NCBI RefSeq assembly: GCF_003184185.1
Contig: NZ_QHJG01000006.1
Coordinates: forward strand, 1 to 64,000
Length of the DNA: 64,000 nt
DNA from: Legionella qingyii
GTDB lineage: Bacteria; Pseudomonadota; Gammaproteobacteria; Legionellales; Legionellaceae
Reading direction: 5' to 3'
Shown: piece by piece, positions 62,882 to 64,000 of the stretch
Layout of the letters: the number at the start of each line of letters is the position of its first letter
Numbering within the stretch: position 1 is the stretch's first letter
Position numbers and translations under genes: made by a program
The notes under the pieces: model-generated
The model's database searches: none
Seen by the model: the letters and a program-made list of their open reading frames with translations, nothing else
What the model was told of the DNA's origin: nothing

Positions 62882-64000
62882 ACCTCTTTAGTTCTTGCAT
62901 TTTGCAAATGTAGTAGAGTAAATGTGTTGAAAGGCGCATTTGATCCAAAAAAAGCATCCATAATGCAGCCAAATAAATACATATCTCCAATGCATCTAAA
63001 GCAATCAGGGTCACAGATTAGGGTAATATGTGATCCTGGGATCATTTCTCCATAATAGAGGCGACGTGCTTTATCAACAATTATATTTTCGATCCCTTTT
63101 ATCCGGCTCATATTCAGTTGATAATTTTCTCCTTTTTCATAGATGTATAAATTAAAAATATGCTTCAGGTGATTTTTATCTAAGAGTTGAAGTAAATTAA
63201 GCGCCAATAGGGACTGAAAGTTCCAGATTAAACCGCGATCATAAGTTGGGACCAAAAACGATGATGGCGGAATAAGATTGGTGTAAGTCAGATTCTCAGG
63301 TGAGCTGTCCGTAGGTAATATAATATCACCTTTATCCAGGAGCCTGGTTAAAGCGCCATTACTACATACGAGTTCAATTGATAGAGTTTCATCAACAGGA
63401 AACTCCTTCTCAAAATCATAAAAAAAACTAATATAGGTATTTCGACCCGGCCCAGTAACAGAAGGTCTGTGGTGATAAATATATTTATAATTTAGATTGA
63501 GTTCTTGATTAAAATTTAATAAGTGATCGTATTCGATCCGTTTCCTTTCCTGTTGGCGATAACCGGTAACCTGCTTTACATCATAGACTGAATAGTTTTC
63601 ATTGAAATCATTACTGGGAATAATTTGATAGTCGGGCTGCTTATGATCAAGGTAAATGGGTTCTGCATGATGAGAAAACAAATTAATTATGGGTACGGCA
63701 TGCAAGACCAATTGAAAATTATCTAAATTAGCCGCCCATGGAGGCGCTTCGCCTAACTCAAAGTTGATTTTAAAATCAAACCCATCCGTTTCTTTTTGCC
63801 ATTGTTCCAAGCCGATTAAACGAAGAAATAGAAATTTATAGGGTTGATGGAGATACTCATATAAAACCCGATGAGGATGATGAATGTTAGGAGGTGCTGG
63901 GTATAAAGTTTCTTCATTTTCGAATGCACACGGTTGTAGATGCTCAGGTGATAAAACCAGTTTATCTTCTCCAGGTGCTTCAATGGTAATTCTGCGTACA
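62836..64000 (-). CDS. tssF: Type VI secretion baseplate protein TssF (N-terminus outside the window)
   Basis: The frame stays open from its stop at 62836 to the right edge, so at least 388 residues are seen and the true start lies beyond 64000. The visible part carries TssF features: YEYLHQPYKFLFLRLIGLEQ, INLFSHHAEPIYLDHK, DVKQVTGY and ALTRLLDKGDIILP, plus SSFLVPTYDRGLIWNFQSLLALN (quoted in part). TssF is normally about 600 residues, so about 200 are missing. The protein builds the T6SS baseplate with TssG and TssK. An internal TTG at 63810 is not the start. Confidence 0.92.
   Translation of the reverse strand, partial: VRRITIEAPGEDKLVLSPEHLQPCAFENEETLYPAPPNIHHPHRVLYEYLHQPYKFLFLRLIGLEQWQKETDGFDFKINFELGEAPPWAANLDNFQLVLHAVPIINLFSHHAEPIYLDHKQPDYQIIPSNDFNENYSVYDVKQVTGYRQQERKRIEYDHLLNFNQELNLNYKYIYHHRPSVTGPGRNTYISFFYDFEKEFPVDETLSIELVCSNGALTRLLDKGDIILPTDSSPENLTYTNLIPPSSFLVPTYDRGLIWNFQSLLALNLLQLLDKNHLKHIFNLYIYEKGENYQLNMSRIKGIENIIVDKARRLYYGEMIPGSHITLICDPDCFRCIGDMYLFGCIMDAFFGSNAPFNTFTLLHLQNARTKEVWKWQPRLNNPSLIS

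Overview
The window looks like chromosomal DNA from a Legionella-type gammaproteobacterium, probably not L. pneumophila itself. The DNA is AT-rich. Several long proteins carry eukaryotic-type domains (F-box, ankyrin, RasGEF, Rab-like, pentapeptide repeats, a C-terminal CaaX box) of the kind known as Dot/Icm effectors in that genus. Between them lie ordinary gammaproteobacterial genes such as fabI, yacG, glsA, yjbQ and phaZ. Short palindromic repeats are scattered between genes. No rRNA, tRNA, CRISPR array or intact insertion sequence was recognised.

Layout. 1-12 kb: the tail of an unknown gene, an F-box/pentapeptide/CaaX protein, a small lipoprotein, an HxlR regulator divergent from an SDR oxidoreductase, a secreted alpha/beta hydrolase, an ankyrin-RasGEF protein and an FAD-linked oxidase. 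12-18.5 kb: a three-gene drug-export ABC operon (HlyD-like adaptor, double-ATPase/permease fusion, second permease), an unknown protein and the remains of a broken gene. 18.5-27 kb: a SnoaL-like protein, an S9 peptidase, a pyruvate decarboxylase-type enzyme, a CBS-domain membrane protein, a fatty acid desaturase, yacG and fabI. 27.4-37.1 kb: one tightly packed run of nine genes, phaZ, a phosphate acetyl/butyryltransferase and seven V/A-type ATPase genes in the order B-D-I-K-E-DUF2764-A, ending in a rho-independent terminator. 37-43 kb: glutaminase, then an effector-like block with a Cys/His-TPR protein, a membrane-hairpin protein, an F-box protein fused to a degenerate Rab-like GTPase, and another F-box protein. 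43-54 kb: HAD phosphatase, small DMT transporter, a ThDP enzyme/aldehyde dehydrogenase pair, FAD monooxygenase, lipoprotein, spermidine synthase-like protein, VWA protein and YjbQ. 54-64 kb: a type VI secretion cluster on the minus strand (tssF-G-J-K-L-M-A), with tssF running off the right edge.

How the genes fit together. The F-box, Rab-like and RasGEF proteins would act inside a eukaryotic host cell on ubiquitination and small-GTPase signalling if they are translocated. The phaZ/pta/V-ATPase operon links storage-polymer breakdown and acyl-phosphate metabolism to an ion-pumping ATPase whose proteolipid carries the residues of a sodium-binding site. The T6SS cluster supplies the membrane complex and baseplate parts of a second contact-dependent secretion machine.

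The most unusual items are the F-box/Rab-like fusion, the permuted V-ATPase operon with a predicted sodium-type ring, the CaaX-tailed F-box protein, and the N-terminal Cys/His domain at 38.3-39.8 kb. All functions are read from sequence motifs recalled from known families; no database search was run.
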